Shown here: positions 26,811 through 36,427 of the stretch, one piece after another
How positions within the stretch are numbered: the first letter of the stretch is position 1
Layout: every line of letters starts with the position of its first letter
Assembly: GCA_000026125.1 (NCBI GenBank)
Contig: CU207211.1
Coordinates: 2,790,001 to 2,854,000, forward strand
Source: Herminiimonas arsenicoxydans
GTDB lineage: Bacteria; Pseudomonadota; Gammaproteobacteria; Burkholderiales; Burkholderiaceae_D
Reading direction: 5' to 3'
DNA length: 64,000 nucleotides
The notes under the pieces: model-generated
Database searches by the model: none
What the model was told of the DNA's origin: nothing
What the model saw: only the letters and a program-made list of their open reading frames with translations
Translations under genes and position numbers: made by a program

Positions 26811-27605
26811 TTATTTCAGCTGCAGGTTCGCGACTATGGGCGCATGATCCGACAGCTTGCCCCACATGGCGCCATGCAACACTTCGGCTGATTCTACCTT
26901 GAAGCCGCGCACATAAATCCGGTCCAGTTGCAGAAAGGGCATCGCCGCCGGGAAAGTACGGGCCGGCTGTATCTTGGTGCCACGACCGCTCAACTGGCGC
27001 AAATACGTGCCAAAACCGCGACGCGAGAGATTTGCATCGAACACTTCCGTCACACCCAGGGTGTCGCGCAACTCCTCGCTGAGGCGATTGCCCCAATCGT
27101 TGAAGTCGCCGGCAATGATGATGGGCGCGCCCGATTCAGCCGAAGCAGAAACCGCCTCGATCAAGGCTGCCGTCTGTCGCTTTCTGCTGCCGGCAAACAA
27201 ACCCAGATGGATGACGAAGCAATGCACTTCTGCTTCCGGCGCTCTCACCACGCAATGCAAAATGCCGCGCGATTCATATTTGTGATCTGAAATATTCTGA
27301 TTGCGCGACGATAAAATCGGAAAGCAGCTCAGCAATGCATTGCCGTGATGGCCGTGATCGTAAACCGCATTCATGCCGTAGGCGCATTGATGCGAATCGC
27401 CGGCGAGAAAATCCTGTTGCGACAATTCCGGCCAATCGGTTGCATGTTTCAAGGCATGCAAATCGTGGCGGCCCTGCACTTCCTGCAGGAACAGCACATC
27501 CGATTGCATCGCATTGATGGCTTGCTTGAGCGCATGGATACGGGGCCGGGCGCCGAACGAAGAAACTCCCTTGTGTATGTTGTAAGTCGTAATACGTAGT
27601 TTCAT
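26811..27605 (-). CDS. Endonuclease/exonuclease/phosphatase family protein (YbhP-like)
   Basis: A 264-residue metal-dependent phosphodiesterase/phosphatase of the EEP fold. Family motifs are TYNIHKGVSS at the N-terminus, FLQEVQGR (metal-ligand Glu), GDFNDW and the C-terminal SDHAPIVA. No signal peptide is seen. It lies directly upstream of the clsB-like gene, as ybhP does in E. coli, so a role linked to phospholipid metabolism is plausible but unproven. Confidence 0.85.
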   Translation of the reverse strand: MKLRITTYNIHKGVSSFGARPRIHALKQAINAMQSDVLFLQEVQGRHDLHALKHATDWPELSQQDFLAGDSHQCAYGMNAVYDHGHHGNALLSCFPILSSRNQNISDHKYESRGILHCVVRAPEAEVHCFVIHLGLFAGSRKRQTAALIEAVSASAESGAPIIIAGDFNDWGNRLSEELRDTLGVTEVFDANLSRRGFGTYLRQLSGRGTKIQPARTFPAAMPFLQLDRIYVRGFKVESAEVLHGAMWGKLSDHAPIVANLQLK

Positions 27606-27661
27606 GCAGTCTGGACCTGACTCTTCAATAAAATCACAATGGGAATACCCATGATATGTAT

Positions 27662-28180
27662 CTACTTATGGCCGACATGGCTGGTTTCAACATGGTTTGG
27701 CAGCAGCAGAATAGCCTCTGCATTCGAGGCTGAAAAACATTTGTCAGCGGCTTCCCTGTATGGCAACCACATGAAATTCAGATGCTCGCGCGGCGCCAGC
27801 ACCACGGGAATATCACGCGGCACCAGCAAGCCAAACACATGCTCGGTATTTTGTTTCACATTCGGCGCATAGCGATGCTGCCACACAGGATAGATGTCGT
27901 AGACGTTGGAAAGTTGCCAGTCCCTGAGATTTTCCAGCGAAACATAGCCGGGCAAGGACAGTGTGTCTTGCTCGAAAGGCAAGTTTCGCACAGCAATACC
28001 GGTTTCCTCGGCCACTTCCCTTACCGCCGTTTCCAGCAAGAGTTCGTCTACGCTGTCCTTGGAACCGGTCACAGACTGCCAGTAACCCGGCTTGTCGGCA
28101 CGTTCAATCAGCAATACTTCAAGATTGCTCGTGTGGATGACAACCAGGACGGATTCGGGAATTTTGTAAGGCCTGCTCAT
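27662..28180 (-). CDS. nudB: Dihydroneopterin triphosphate diphosphatase
   Basis: A 172-residue Nudix hydrolase that removes pyrophosphate from dihydroneopterin triphosphate in folate synthesis. The Nudix box matches at SKDSVDELLLETAVREVAEE (GX5EX7REUXEE pattern with Ser for the first Gly). KIPESVLVVIHT near the start and WLPYREAADKCF near the end are typical of NudB. It follows aspS, a common order in this group. Confidence 0.87.
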   Translation of the reverse strand: MSRPYKIPESVLVVIHTSNLEVLLIERADKPGYWQSVTGSKDSVDELLLETAVREVAEETGIAVRNLPFEQDTLSLPGYVSLENLRDWQLSNVYDIYPVWQHRYAPNVKQNTEHVFGLLVPRDIPVVLAPREHLNFMWLPYREAADKCFSASNAEAILLLPNHVETSHVGHK

Positions 28181-28235
28181 GGCAAATCGTTACTTTCGGA
28201 TAGCAGATGACGACAGCATAAAAACAAATGGAAAC

Positions 28236-28265
28236 AAAAAAGGCGCGGAATTCCGCGCCTTTTTA
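28236..28265 (-). terminator. Rho-independent terminator of aspS
   Basis: A perfect palindrome AGGCGCGGAATTCCGCGCCT at 28241-28260 is flanked by A-runs on the left and T-runs on the right, so it can act on both strands. It lies 24 bases after the aspS stop. Confidence 0.88.
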
Positions 28266-28283
28266 TTATGCCGCAAAAAGCAA

Positions 28284-30089
28284 TCAGCCTTTTACAACGG
28301 GTTCGACATTGCGCAGACGGATATGCAGTTCGCGCAATTGCTTTTCATCGACTTCTGACGGCGCCTGCGTGAGCAGACACTGTGCGCGCTGGGTTTTCGG
28401 GAAAGCGATCACGTCGCGTATCGATTCGGCGCCGGTCATCATCGTGACGATACGATCCAGACCGAATGCGAGGCCGCCATGCGGAGGCGCACCGTATTGC
28501 AAGGCGTCCAGCAGGAAGCCGAACTTGAGCTGCGCTTCTTCGGCACTGATTTTCAAGGCGCGGAACACCTTGCTTTGTACTTCGGCACGATGGATACGCA
28601 CCGAACCGCCGCCCAGTTCCCAGCCGTTCAAGACCATATCGTAGGCTTTGGAAAGGCATTTGCCCGGATTGGTTTCCATCAAGTCTTCATGCCCGTCTTT
28701 CGGCGCGGTGAATGGATGATGGGTTGCCGACCAGCGCTGGCTGTCTTCGTCATATTCAAACATCGGGAAGTCGACAACCCACAGCGGACGCCATTCGTCA
28801 TCGAACAAACCGTTCTTCTTGCCGAAATCGCTGTGACCGACCTTGACGCGCAAGGCGCCGATTGCATCGTTGACGACCTTGGCCTTGTCGGCACCGAAGA
28901 AAATCAGATCGCCGTCTTGTGCGCCGGTTGCTTCGATGATTTTTGCCAATGCTTCGTCATGGATATTCTTGACGATAGGCGATTGCAAGCCGTCACGGCC
29001 TTTGGCCTTCTCGTTGACCTTGATGTAAGCCAGGCCCTTGGCACCGTAGATCGCAACGAACTGGGTGTAGGCATCGATTTCGGAACGTGGCATCGCGCCG
29101 CCGCCCGGTACGCGCAAGCCGACCACACGCCCGTTTTCCATATTTGCCGCGCCGGAGAACACCTTGAACTCGACATCTTTCATGATGCTGGTCAGATCGG
29201 TGAACTCGAGCTTGACGCGCATGTCCGGCTTGTCCGAGCCGTACATGCCCATTGCGGTCGCGTAATCCATTACCGGGAACGGGTTGGGCAACTCAACGTT
29301 CAGGCAGTTCTTGAAGACCAGACGTATCATGCCTTCGAACAGGTCGCGGATTTCCTGTTCGTTCATGAACGATGTTTCGCAATCGATCTGGGTAAATTCA
29401 GGCTGGCGATCGGCACGCAAATCTTCGTCGCGGAAGCATTTGGTGATTTGATAGTAACGATCGAAGTTGGCCACCATCAGCAACTGCTTGAACAATTGCG
29501 GCGATTGCGGCAACGCGAAGAAGTGGCCGGCATTCACACGCGACGGCACCAGATAATCGCGCGCGCCTTCCGGCGTCGATTTGGTCAGCATCGGCGTTTC
29601 GATATCGATGAAGCCTTGCGCATCGAGGAATTTGCGCACTTCCATCGTCACCTTGTAACGCAGGCGCAGATTGTTTTGCATTTGCGGACGACGCAGATCC
29701 AGCACGCGATGTGTCAGGCGTGTGGTTTCCGACAGATTATCGTCGTCCAGCTGGAACGGTGGCGTCACGGAAGGATTCAATACTTCCAGTTCATGCGCCA
29801 GCACTTCGATCTTGCCCGAAGTCAGATTGCTGTTGGTAGTGCCTTCAGGACGATGACGCACAATACCGGTAATGCGCAGGCAGAACTCGTTACGCACGGC
29901 TTCGGCAGCCTTGAATACATCGACGCGATCCGGATCGCACACCACTTGCACAAGACCTTCGCGATCGCGCAGATCGATGAAAATCACGCCGCCATGATCA
30001 CGACGACGATGGACCCAGCCGCACAGGCTCACGGTTTGGTCGAGCAGCGCTTCGGAAGTGAGGCCGCAGTATTGGGTTCGCATAGACAT
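28284..30089 (-). CDS. aspS: Aspartyl-tRNA synthetase
   Basis: Class IIb synthetase of 601 residues. The N-terminal OB anticodon-binding domain ([19 protein letters not shown]) precedes the catalytic core with motif 2 ([18 protein letters not shown]) and motif 3 ([13 protein letters not shown]). The bacterial GAD insertion lies between. The ATG at 30089 is preferred because GGAAA lies about eight bases upstream; a TTG two codons earlier is possible. Whether it also charges tRNA-Asn cannot be read here. Confidence 0.97.
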   Translation of the reverse strand: MSMRTQYCGLTSEALLDQTVSLCGWVHRRRDHGGVIFIDLRDREGLVQVVCDPDRVDVFKAAEAVRNEFCLRITGIVRHRPEGTTNSNLTSGKIEVLAHELEVLNPSVTPPFQLDDDNLSETTRLTHRVLDLRRPQMQNNLRLRYKVTMEVRKFLDAQGFIDIETPMLTKSTPEGARDYLVPSRVNAGHFFALPQSPQLFKQLLMVANFDRYYQITKCFRDEDLRADRQPEFTQIDCETSFMNEQEIRDLFEGMIRLVFKNCLNVELPNPFPVMDYATAMGMYGSDKPDMRVKLEFTDLTSIMKDVEFKVFSGAANMENGRVVGLRVPGGGAMPRSEIDAYTQFVAIYGAKGLAYIKVNEKAKGRDGLQSPIVKNIHDEALAKIIEATGAQDGDLIFFGADKAKVVNDAIGALRVKVGHSDFGKKNGLFDDEWRPLWVVDFPMFEYDEDSQRWSATHHPFTAPKDGHEDLMETNPGKCLSKAYDMVLNGWELGGGSVRIHRAEVQSKVFRALKISAEEAQLKFGFLLDALQYGAPPHGGLAFGLDRIVTMMTGAESIRDVIAFPKTQRAQCLLTQAPSEVDEKQLRELHIRLRNVEPVVKG

Positions 30090-30151
30090 ATTCAATTTCC
30101 AGTTTCAGGTTCTGTGTTGTCGACCGCTTGAAAAGACACGATCCATATTAT

Positions 30152-30796
30152 TTACTGCGGGTGATCCGAATGGACTTTTTTCGGATCGATGAGTTGTGAT
30201 TTGTCAAAATGTTCAGGCGTCACCACACCCATGGAGACGATGTATTTCAGCGCCTCATCGACATTCATGTCGAGTTCTATCGTATCCGCGCGCGGCACCA
30301 TCAGGAAGAAGCCGGAGGTCGGATTCGGCGTCGTCGGCACATAGACGCTGACGTAATCGCCGCTCAGATGATTACGCACATCGCCGCCCGGCACGCCAGT
30401 CAAGAAGGCTATCGTCCACGAGCCCTGGCGCGGATACTGCACCAGCAGCGCTTTGCGGAAGGCATTGCCCGACGATGAAAACAGGGTATCGGACACCTGC
30501 TTGACGCTGGAATAAATCGTGTTGAATATCGGAATCCGCTTCAACGCCGATTCCCACAAGGCGACCACGCGGTTGCCGATGAAATTGCGCGTCGCCAGGC
30601 CGGTCAGAAAAATGATCAGCAGCGTCAGGATGGTGCCGAGGCCGGGAATCGCAAAACCGATTACCGCTTCCGGCCGCCAGCTCGCCGGCAGCAGCAGCAG
30701 GGATTGATCCATCGTGCCGACGATGAGATTCAGCACCCACAAGGTAATGGCGAGCGGAACAAGGATCAGCAAGCCGGTAACGAAATATTTGCGCAT
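30152..30796 (-). CDS. DUF502 membrane protein
   Basis: A 214-residue protein with two membrane segments (about residues 5-27 and 50-75) and the family run IPIFNTIYSSVKQVSDTLFS. The C-terminal half is soluble. Its role is unknown; an equivalent gene lies between fmdB-type and aspS genes in many betaproteobacteria. A gap of about 60 bases before aspS suggests one transcript. Confidence 0.88.
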   Translation of the reverse strand: MRKYFVTGLLILVPLAITLWVLNLIVGTMDQSLLLLPASWRPEAVIGFAIPGLGTILTLLIIFLTGLATRNFIGNRVVALWESALKRIPIFNTIYSSVKQVSDTLFSSSGNAFRKALLVQYPRQGSWTIAFLTGVPGGDVRNHLSGDYVSVYVPTTPNPTSGFFLMVPRADTIELDMNVDEALKYIVSMGVVTPEHFDKSQLIDPKKVHSDHPQ

Positions 30797-30846
30797 GATG
30801 TTCTACCGTAAAAATCGTGCCGCATTGTCGCGGCGCGATGTATTCG

Positions 30847-31179
30847 TCAAGAATCGGATTTCGTACCCGAAGAAACGGCAGTTGCGGCAACCGCAGGTAT
30901 GGACGCTGCCGGCACGGATGCAGCAGCTTCGGACGTGGCCGCCGGCGCATCGCCATTCATTGTATTCGACACCGCCGGCGCTGCAGTACCACCCTGTCCG
31001 CCGCGGAAATCGGTCACATACCAACCGGTACCCTTGAGCTGGAACCCTGCAGCGGTCAACTGCTTCTTGAACGTAGACTTGCCGCATTGCGGGCAGTCTG
31101 TCAGGACTGGATCAGATATTTTTTGCAACGCATCTTTGGCAAAACTACAGGCTTCACAACGGTACGCATAAATTGGCAT
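30847..31179 (-). CDS. FmdB family zinc ribbon protein
   Basis: A 110-residue protein with the FmdB start MPIYAYRCEACSFAKDALQK and the second knuckle CPQCGK, four Cys that would bind zinc. GFQLKGTGWYVTDF closes the conserved part. The last 45 residues are a low-complexity Ala/Thr/Ser tail. FmdB was named from a formamidase regulator, but the general role is unknown. Confidence 0.9.
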   Translation of the reverse strand: MPIYAYRCEACSFAKDALQKISDPVLTDCPQCGKSTFKKQLTAAGFQLKGTGWYVTDFRGGQGGTAAPAVSNTMNGDAPAATSEAAASVPAASIPAVAATAVSSGTKSDS

Positions 31180-31313
31180 GACAAATTCCCGCGAAAATCT
31201 TACAAAACCCTGAATTATAAAGGTTTTCAGACCCGATTTACTGTCGCTTTACAGCCGGGGGCGTGATTCTGCACTTTCGCCGTGCTGCTGTTCTCAGACC
31301 GGTCTTTTTTACT

Positions 31314-31616
31314 TTAGCTATCCGCTGCTGCAGAAAAGGCATCCATCAACAGAAAAGTCCCTTCCCGCGTCTGATAACTATCGATCAAGGGAACCAGACG
31401 GCGGAAATGCTCGGTTTGGCAATGCGCGTCCAGCGCCGCGCGATCCGGCCATTCCTCTATGAAAATGAAATAACCGGGGTCTTTCTGATCAGTAAAAAGA
31501 TGGTAAGAAACACACTCTTTTTCCTGCCGTGTCTTTTCAACCAGCTCTTGATAGAGCGGCCGTACCGTTTCGAGAAACTCGTGCCGGATAAAATCCTGCG
31601 CAATCACTTTCAGCAC
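31314..31616 (-). CDS. Antibiotic biosynthesis monooxygenase (ABM) domain protein
   Basis: A 100-residue dimeric ferredoxin-like fold protein, similar to YgiN-type quinol monooxygenases. Motifs are LVEKTRQEKECVSYHLFTD and FIFIEEWPDRAALDAHCQT. The start is a GTG at 31616. It follows potD by about 40 bases and may be read through with it, though no functional link is known. Confidence 0.8.
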   Translation of the reverse strand: MLKVIAQDFIRHEFLETVRPLYQELVEKTRQEKECVSYHLFTDQKDPGYFIFIEEWPDRAALDAHCQTEHFRRLVPLIDSYQTREGTFLLMDAFSAAADS

Positions 31617-31658
31617 GGAATGCCGGCCTGAAAAAGATGGCGGGCATCAAACATCTGC

Positions 31659-32732
31659 TTATTTGGCACGAATTTCCGTCCAGATACGATTCAATGCCCG
31701 GCGTTGCTTGCTGTTTAAATCTTTCAGCATTTCCAGTTTGGCCGCTTCAGCCTTGTCCGGGAATATCTCCTTGTTCCTGGCGATTTCCGGTTTGATGTAA
31801 GGTAAAGCTGCACTATTCGGATTGCCGGTGCCTAGCATATTGGTCAACTCGGCAGAATTCTTGCCATCCAGTATCAGATTGATGAATTGATGTGCCAGAT
31901 CCGACCGCGGCGCATCTTTAGGAATCACCAGGCTATCCAGCGACATCGCCGCGCCTTCTTTCGGCAATGCGTGGCGAATGCGGAATTTGCGGCCGGCTTT
32001 TTGCGCATCCTGATCCGCCTGGAAAATATCGCTGGAGTAACCATGCACCAGCCAGATATCGCCCACCGTCAAACCCTTGATGTAGCTGGTACCGTTGAAT
32101 GCCGCCCAGTAGGGCTTGGCTTTCAGGATCACGTTCTTGGCTTCCTGCCAGTGTTTTTCATCGGTATCGTTGACCGAGTAGCCCAGGTACTTCAAGGCGG
32201 CGGCCATCAATTCATTGGCAGAATCGAGCACGGTAACCTTGCCTTTGATCTTGGCCAGAATCGTCGGATCGAAAATCGCCGCCCAGCTATTCACTGGAAT
32301 CCCCAGCTCCTTCATTTTTTGCTCGTTGTAACCAAGCAGCGTGATCGTGTACGCATACGGCACCGAATACTGATTACCCTTGTCGAAATCGGTATTCAGA
32401 TATTGCGGATTCAGATTCTTGAAATTCGGCAGCAACTTCTTGTCGATAGGCTGCAAGGCGCCCTGCTTGATCAGCGATTGCAAGGCATTCCCGGTCGGTA
32501 CGATCAGGTCGTAACCTTTGGCACCGGCTGCCAGCTTGGCCAACATTTCTTCGTTATCGCCGTAGTAGCTTTGTACCAGCTGGCATTTGCATGCCGCTTC
32601 AAAGCGCTGCACGGTTTCTGCCGCAAGATAGTTATTCCAGTTGTACAGATGCAGCTTGTTTTGCGCCTGTGCCGAGGTGGCTGCAGTAACGGCGATCAAC
32701 AAGAGCGAAGCAAGGGAGAATAATTTTTTCAT
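31659..32732 (-). CDS. potD: Polyamine ABC transporter, substrate-binding protein
   Basis: Periplasmic receptor of 357 residues with a signal peptide that ends after TSAQA. It belongs to the PotD/PotF family: LHLYNWNNYLAAETVQRFE at the mature N-terminus, DLIVPTGN, and WLVHGYSSDIFQ. Spermidine against putrescine preference cannot be decided by eye. It is last of the potABCD genes, 20 bases after potC. Confidence 0.9.
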   Translation of the reverse strand: MKKLFSLASLLLIAVTAATSAQAQNKLHLYNWNNYLAAETVQRFEAACKCQLVQSYYGDNEEMLAKLAAGAKGYDLIVPTGNALQSLIKQGALQPIDKKLLPNFKNLNPQYLNTDFDKGNQYSVPYAYTITLLGYNEQKMKELGIPVNSWAAIFDPTILAKIKGKVTVLDSANELMAAALKYLGYSVNDTDEKHWQEAKNVILKAKPYWAAFNGTSYIKGLTVGDIWLVHGYSSDIFQADQDAQKAGRKFRIRHALPKEGAAMSLDSLVIPKDAPRSDLAHQFINLILDGKNSAELTNMLGTGNPNSAALPYIKPEIARNKEIFPDKAEAAKLEMLKDLNSKQRRALNRIWTEIRAK

Positions 32733-32752
32733 GACAAATCCGGAGTAAGGAA

Positions 32753-33529
32753 TCAGGAACGGAATGCGTTAGGCGACAATTTGGACGCGATCACAATCAG
32801 AATCAAAGTCAGTGCCATCAACAGCGTGGAAACGGCGTTCACTTCCGGCGTGACCGCAATCTTGATCATCGAATAAATCTGTAAAGGCAGCGTTTGCGTA
32901 TTCGCACCTGCCGTAAAGAAGGTAATGACGAAATCGTCAATCGACAGGGTGAACGCCATCAAGGCGCCTGCCACCACGCCCGGCATGATCAGCGGCAGGG
33001 TTACACGCCGGAACGCCTGCCACGGCGTCGCACCGCAATCGCGCGCCGCCTCGGTCAGGCTTTCATCCATGCCGCTCAAACGCGAACGTACCACTATCGC
33101 CACGAAACCGAGACTGAAAGCGATATGCGCCAGCATCACCGACAGCATGCCCAGCGTAATATTCAGCATCACGAAGAAAATCAGCAGTGACACGCCGACC
33201 AGGATTTCCGGAATTGCAATCGGCGTCAGCACCAGTATCTGCAGGGTGCGAATTTTGTAGCGATGCAATGCAAAACCCGCCATTGTTCCCAGTACCGTCG
33301 AGACTGCACTCGATACCAGCGCAATGATCAGCGAATTGCCGGCGGCACGCAGCATTTCTTCATCGGCAAACAGAACGCGGTACCAATCCAGCGTAAAGCC
33401 GACCCATTCCGCATTCAGGCGCGAATCATTGAACGAATACATGACCACGATCGCCAGCGGCACATACAGGAATGCGTAGACCAGCACTGCCGCCAGCGTC
33501 AACCAGAGAGATTGCCTGAACTTAGGCAT
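32753..33529 (-). CDS. potC: Polyamine ABC transporter permease PotC
   Basis: A 258-residue inner-membrane permease with six predicted membrane segments. The EAA loop that contacts the ATPase reads LTEAARDCGATPWQAFRRVTL. The ATG at 33529 follows GGAGGG closely and overlaps the potB stop by eight bases. An in-frame codon 12 residues upstream is rejected. Confidence 0.92.
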   Translation of the reverse strand: MPKFRQSLWLTLAAVLVYAFLYVPLAIVVMYSFNDSRLNAEWVGFTLDWYRVLFADEEMLRAAGNSLIIALVSSAVSTVLGTMAGFALHRYKIRTLQILVLTPIAIPEILVGVSLLIFFVMLNITLGMLSVMLAHIAFSLGFVAIVVRSRLSGMDESLTEAARDCGATPWQAFRRVTLPLIMPGVVAGALMAFTLSIDDFVITFFTAGANTQTLPLQIYSMIKIAVTPEVNAVSTLLMALTLILIVIASKLSPNAFRS

Positions 33530-34460
33530 ACGCCCTCCTGCGCGGTCTTGCCAGCAGAGCCGCAAAACCGGCTGCCGCCAGGGCCGCCACCGTCAGCATG
33601 ATGGACAACACACTGCCGAACGGCCAGTCGCGCGAATCGAGGAATTGCTGCTTGATCACATTACCTATCATGATGCCGCCGGTGCCGCCGAGAATATCGG
33701 ACAGCGCAAAAATCCCCAGCGCCGGAATGAAGACCAGGGCCGCACCGGCATAGACGCCGGGCAGCGACAGCGGAAACGTCACGCGCCAGAAGCGCTGCCA
33801 TGCACCGGCGCCCAAATCCTGCGCCGCATCCAGCAAGGCCGGATCGTGTTTTTCCAGATTGGCATACAGCGGCAGCACCATGAAGGGGAGATGCACATAA
33901 ACCAGGCCGATGATGACGGCAAACGCGCTGTAGAGCAGGCTCACCGGCTCGAAGCCGAACACGCCGAGCAGCATATTCACACCGCGCGTCAATGCCGACT
34001 GCGGCCCCAGGATAATCATCCATGCATAAATGCGAATCAGGAAGTTGCTCCAGAACGGAAGGATCACCAGCAGCACCAGCAGACTGCGCCACTTCTGCGG
34101 GCTGCGCGCAATCAGCAGGGCCAGCGGATACGCCATCAGCAGGCAGACCAGCGTGGTGATGACGGCAAACAGCAGCGACTTCAGGAAAATCGCGGTGTAG
34201 ACGAAATCCGAGAAAAACGGCGCGAAGCTTTCCAGCGTCAGATCGAGCGCACCGTTTTCATCGAACAGGGGTGCGAGTCCGCCGTAATCGCCCGGATAAC
34301 GGAATGCGGCAAACGCCATGATCAGCGTCGGCACGGCAAAGAAGAAAATCAGGTACAGCAGCGGGGGCCCGCTGATGAGCCAGCGCGCCAGCCCTTCCTT
34401 CAGCGAAGGCTTGCCATGCGCCACCTTGCCGCCCAACGATTTTTTAGCCACGTCAGACAT
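33522..34460 (-). CDS. potB: Polyamine ABC transporter permease PotB
   Basis: A 312-residue permease with six predicted membrane segments and the EAA loop LLDAAQDLGAGAWQRFWRVT. The ATG at 34460 overlaps the end of potA by eight bases and gives the usual charged N-terminus. Longer upstream in-frame sequence lies inside potA and is rejected. Confidence 0.92.
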   Translation of the reverse strand: MSDVAKKSLGGKVAHGKPSLKEGLARWLISGPPLLYLIFFFAVPTLIMAFAAFRYPGDYGGLAPLFDENGALDLTLESFAPFFSDFVYTAIFLKSLLFAVITTLVCLLMAYPLALLIARSPQKWRSLLVLLVILPFWSNFLIRIYAWMIILGPQSALTRGVNMLLGVFGFEPVSLLYSAFAVIIGLVYVHLPFMVLPLYANLEKHDPALLDAAQDLGAGAWQRFWRVTFPLSLPGVYAGAALVFIPALGIFALSDILGGTGGIMIGNVIKQQFLDSRDWPFGSVLSIMLTVAALAAAGFAALLARPRRRAYA

Positions 34461-35553
34461 AGCCCGTTTCAGATAAAAAGTGGCCGGCATCGACGCGCCA
34501 TGCGACATCGACGGTATCGCCGACCTCAAAGAAACGCGGTCGTCCGATGGCAGAATTGGCGAGCAGCGTTTCTATGCGCACGCCGCCTTCGGTCTCGACG
34601 ATATAGACGGTGACGCCACCCATGTAGAGCAGCTCCTTGACGTAACCGTCGAAGTGATTCTCATCCGGCACGCCGCCTACGATTTCGGCGCTGACCTGGA
34701 TTTTTTCCGGCCGCAAGGCAATCGTGCCCTTGCTGCCCACCTGCACACCGGCTACCGTCAGCGCCTTCACCGCGCCCATGCCGGGCACATCCAGCAACAT
34801 CGTGTCGCCGGCTATCTGTGTCACGGTGCCGTCGAACAGATTGCAGGTGCCGATAAAGTCCGCCACAAAACGGCTGCGCGGATAACTGTAAATACGCGTG
34901 GGCTCGTCAAGCTGCTCGATATTGCCCTTGTTCATCACCGCGATGCGATGCGACAAAGCCAGCGCCTCCGCCTGATCATGCGTGACATATACAAAGGTAA
35001 TGCCGACTTCCTTCTGCAGATTGATCAATTCGATCTGCATCTGCTCGCGCAACTGCGCATCCAGCGCCGACAGCGGCTCATCCAGCAGCAGCAGCTTGGG
35101 ACGCGTCACCAGCGCACGCGCAATCGACACGCGTTGCCGCTGGCCGCCAGACAACTCGTGCGGATAGCGCGCAGCAAAACCTGTGAGGCGCACATCTTCC
35201 AGCGCTTCATCGACTTTTTGCTTGATTTCGGATTTCGGCGTATTCGCCATTTCCAGCGGAAATGCGATATTGCCTGCCACCGTCATGTGCGGGAACAAGG
35301 CGTAATTCTGGAACACGGTACGCACCACGCGCTGCTCAGGCGGCACGCCGGTCAGATCAACGCCATCCAGCAGGATTTTCCCTGCATCCGGTTCGTCGAA
35401 GCCGGCAATCATGCGCAGCAGCGTCGTCTTGCCGCAACCCGACGGGCCCAGCAGGGTGAAGAACTCGCCAGCCTCAATCGAAAGACTGATGTTGTCGACT
35501 ACGGTGTTATCGCCGAAACGGCGAGTGAGATTGCGAATTTCAAGAAGCGCCAT
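34453..35553 (-). CDS. potA: Polyamine ABC transporter ATP-binding protein PotA
   Basis: A 366-residue ATPase subunit. Walker A is GPSGCGKTT, the signature is LSGGQRQRVSIARAL, and Walker B is LLLLDEPLSALD with the switch His in VTHDQAEAL. The C-terminal TOBE domain fits polyamine-type importers. It is first gene of the operon. The 238 bases upstream hold its promoter, which I could not define. Confidence 0.93.
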   Translation of the reverse strand: MALLEIRNLTRRFGDNTVVDNISLSIEAGEFFTLLGPSGCGKTTLLRMIAGFDEPDAGKILLDGVDLTGVPPEQRVVRTVFQNYALFPHMTVAGNIAFPLEMANTPKSEIKQKVDEALEDVRLTGFAARYPHELSGGQRQRVSIARALVTRPKLLLLDEPLSALDAQLREQMQIELINLQKEVGITFVYVTHDQAEALALSHRIAVMNKGNIEQLDEPTRIYSYPRSRFVADFIGTCNLFDGTVTQIAGDTMLLDVPGMGAVKALTVAGVQVGSKGTIALRPEKIQVSAEIVGGVPDENHFDGYVKELLYMGGVTVYIVETEGGVRIETLLANSAIGRPRFFEVGDTVDVAWRVDAGHFLSETGYV

Positions 35554-35791
35554 CTTGTCCTGGAGAGAGCTGCAAGGGATTACAGGGATTCAAAAACCGG
35601 GGCAATTGTAGCAAATAGCAGAGGTGATTTCTAAAATAGTAGCCTAGCGGCAAAGAGAGCCATTTTTGCCACCCAGCAGAACAAGCCAGCCAGCATTGCG
35701 CGATGCCTTGAAATTCAAAACATGTCTCCAATGTTGGGCAGCAAAAGAATGCGCATTGGCGCGGTAAACGCCCGTAAATGATGAGTCCGGG

Positions 35792-36238
35792 CTACGGCGC
35801 CTTGTAGTCGCAGGCAACTTTCTTCGCTGTGAAAGTCTGCTTCGTTTCAGGATGGTAATAACTGATCTCGTTATTTTTTTTCGATATTATTTCGTACACA
35901 TCCGTGTACTGAGGATTGGCGGTATCCACCTTCTCGCCTGCAACTGTTGTCGTGATGGTCGTGTACGTATCACCATTGCGCCACCAATAGCCCTCTTCCG
36001 TCTGAATCGGCAGATTCTGGCTACTCTCCCGTGCCCGGAATTCAACCGTGAAAGTTCCATCCTGTTTCCGGTTTATCAACCAGTCCACCCGGGGCTCAAG
36101 GTTAGCCTGAGTATCTTCCCCATACCAGCAGCCAACCAGCGAATCTTTCGCTTTTGACTGCCCCGAAAATGAAGAGCAGCCGGACAGGAAAATAGAGCCC
36201 GCAAGAAATGGCAATAAAAGAAAAGTCTTGAGATGCAT
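35792..36238 (-). CDS. Lipoprotein of unknown function
   Basis: A 148-residue protein with a lipobox LSGC at residues 18-21. The mature part reads LVGCWYGEDTQANLEPRVDW and GYWWRNGDTYTTITTTV, a lipocalin-like or copper-resistance-like beta-rich pattern I cannot assign. The local DNA is AT-richer than neighbours. It is a single gene with 189 bases of apparently empty sequence upstream. Confidence 0.72.
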   Translation of the reverse strand: MHLKTFLLLPFLAGSIFLSGCSSFSGQSKAKDSLVGCWYGEDTQANLEPRVDWLINRKQDGTFTVEFRARESSQNLPIQTEEGYWWRNGDTYTTITTTVAGEKVDTANPQYTDVYEIISKKNNEISYYHPETKQTFTAKKVACDYKAP

Positions 36239-36427
36239 AGTTAGCTCACGAGTGAATGATCTAAAACAGGTACATCGCTAAACAGTCCGATTCGATAGCA
36301 ACCTGATCGAACATGGAATGAAATAAAGTGCACCCAGCAAATACATTCCAGAAAGCACCTACTCCACTATCCCGGCCAAGCCAGCCTCATGCGAACAATC
36401 ACTCACTGTTGGCCGCGCACTCTCTCA

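Noticed and set aside
28479..30131. Open plus-strand frame of 550 codons opposite aspS
   Set aside because: Antisense shadow of a highly conserved synthetase gene; no ribosome-binding site or recognisable domain.
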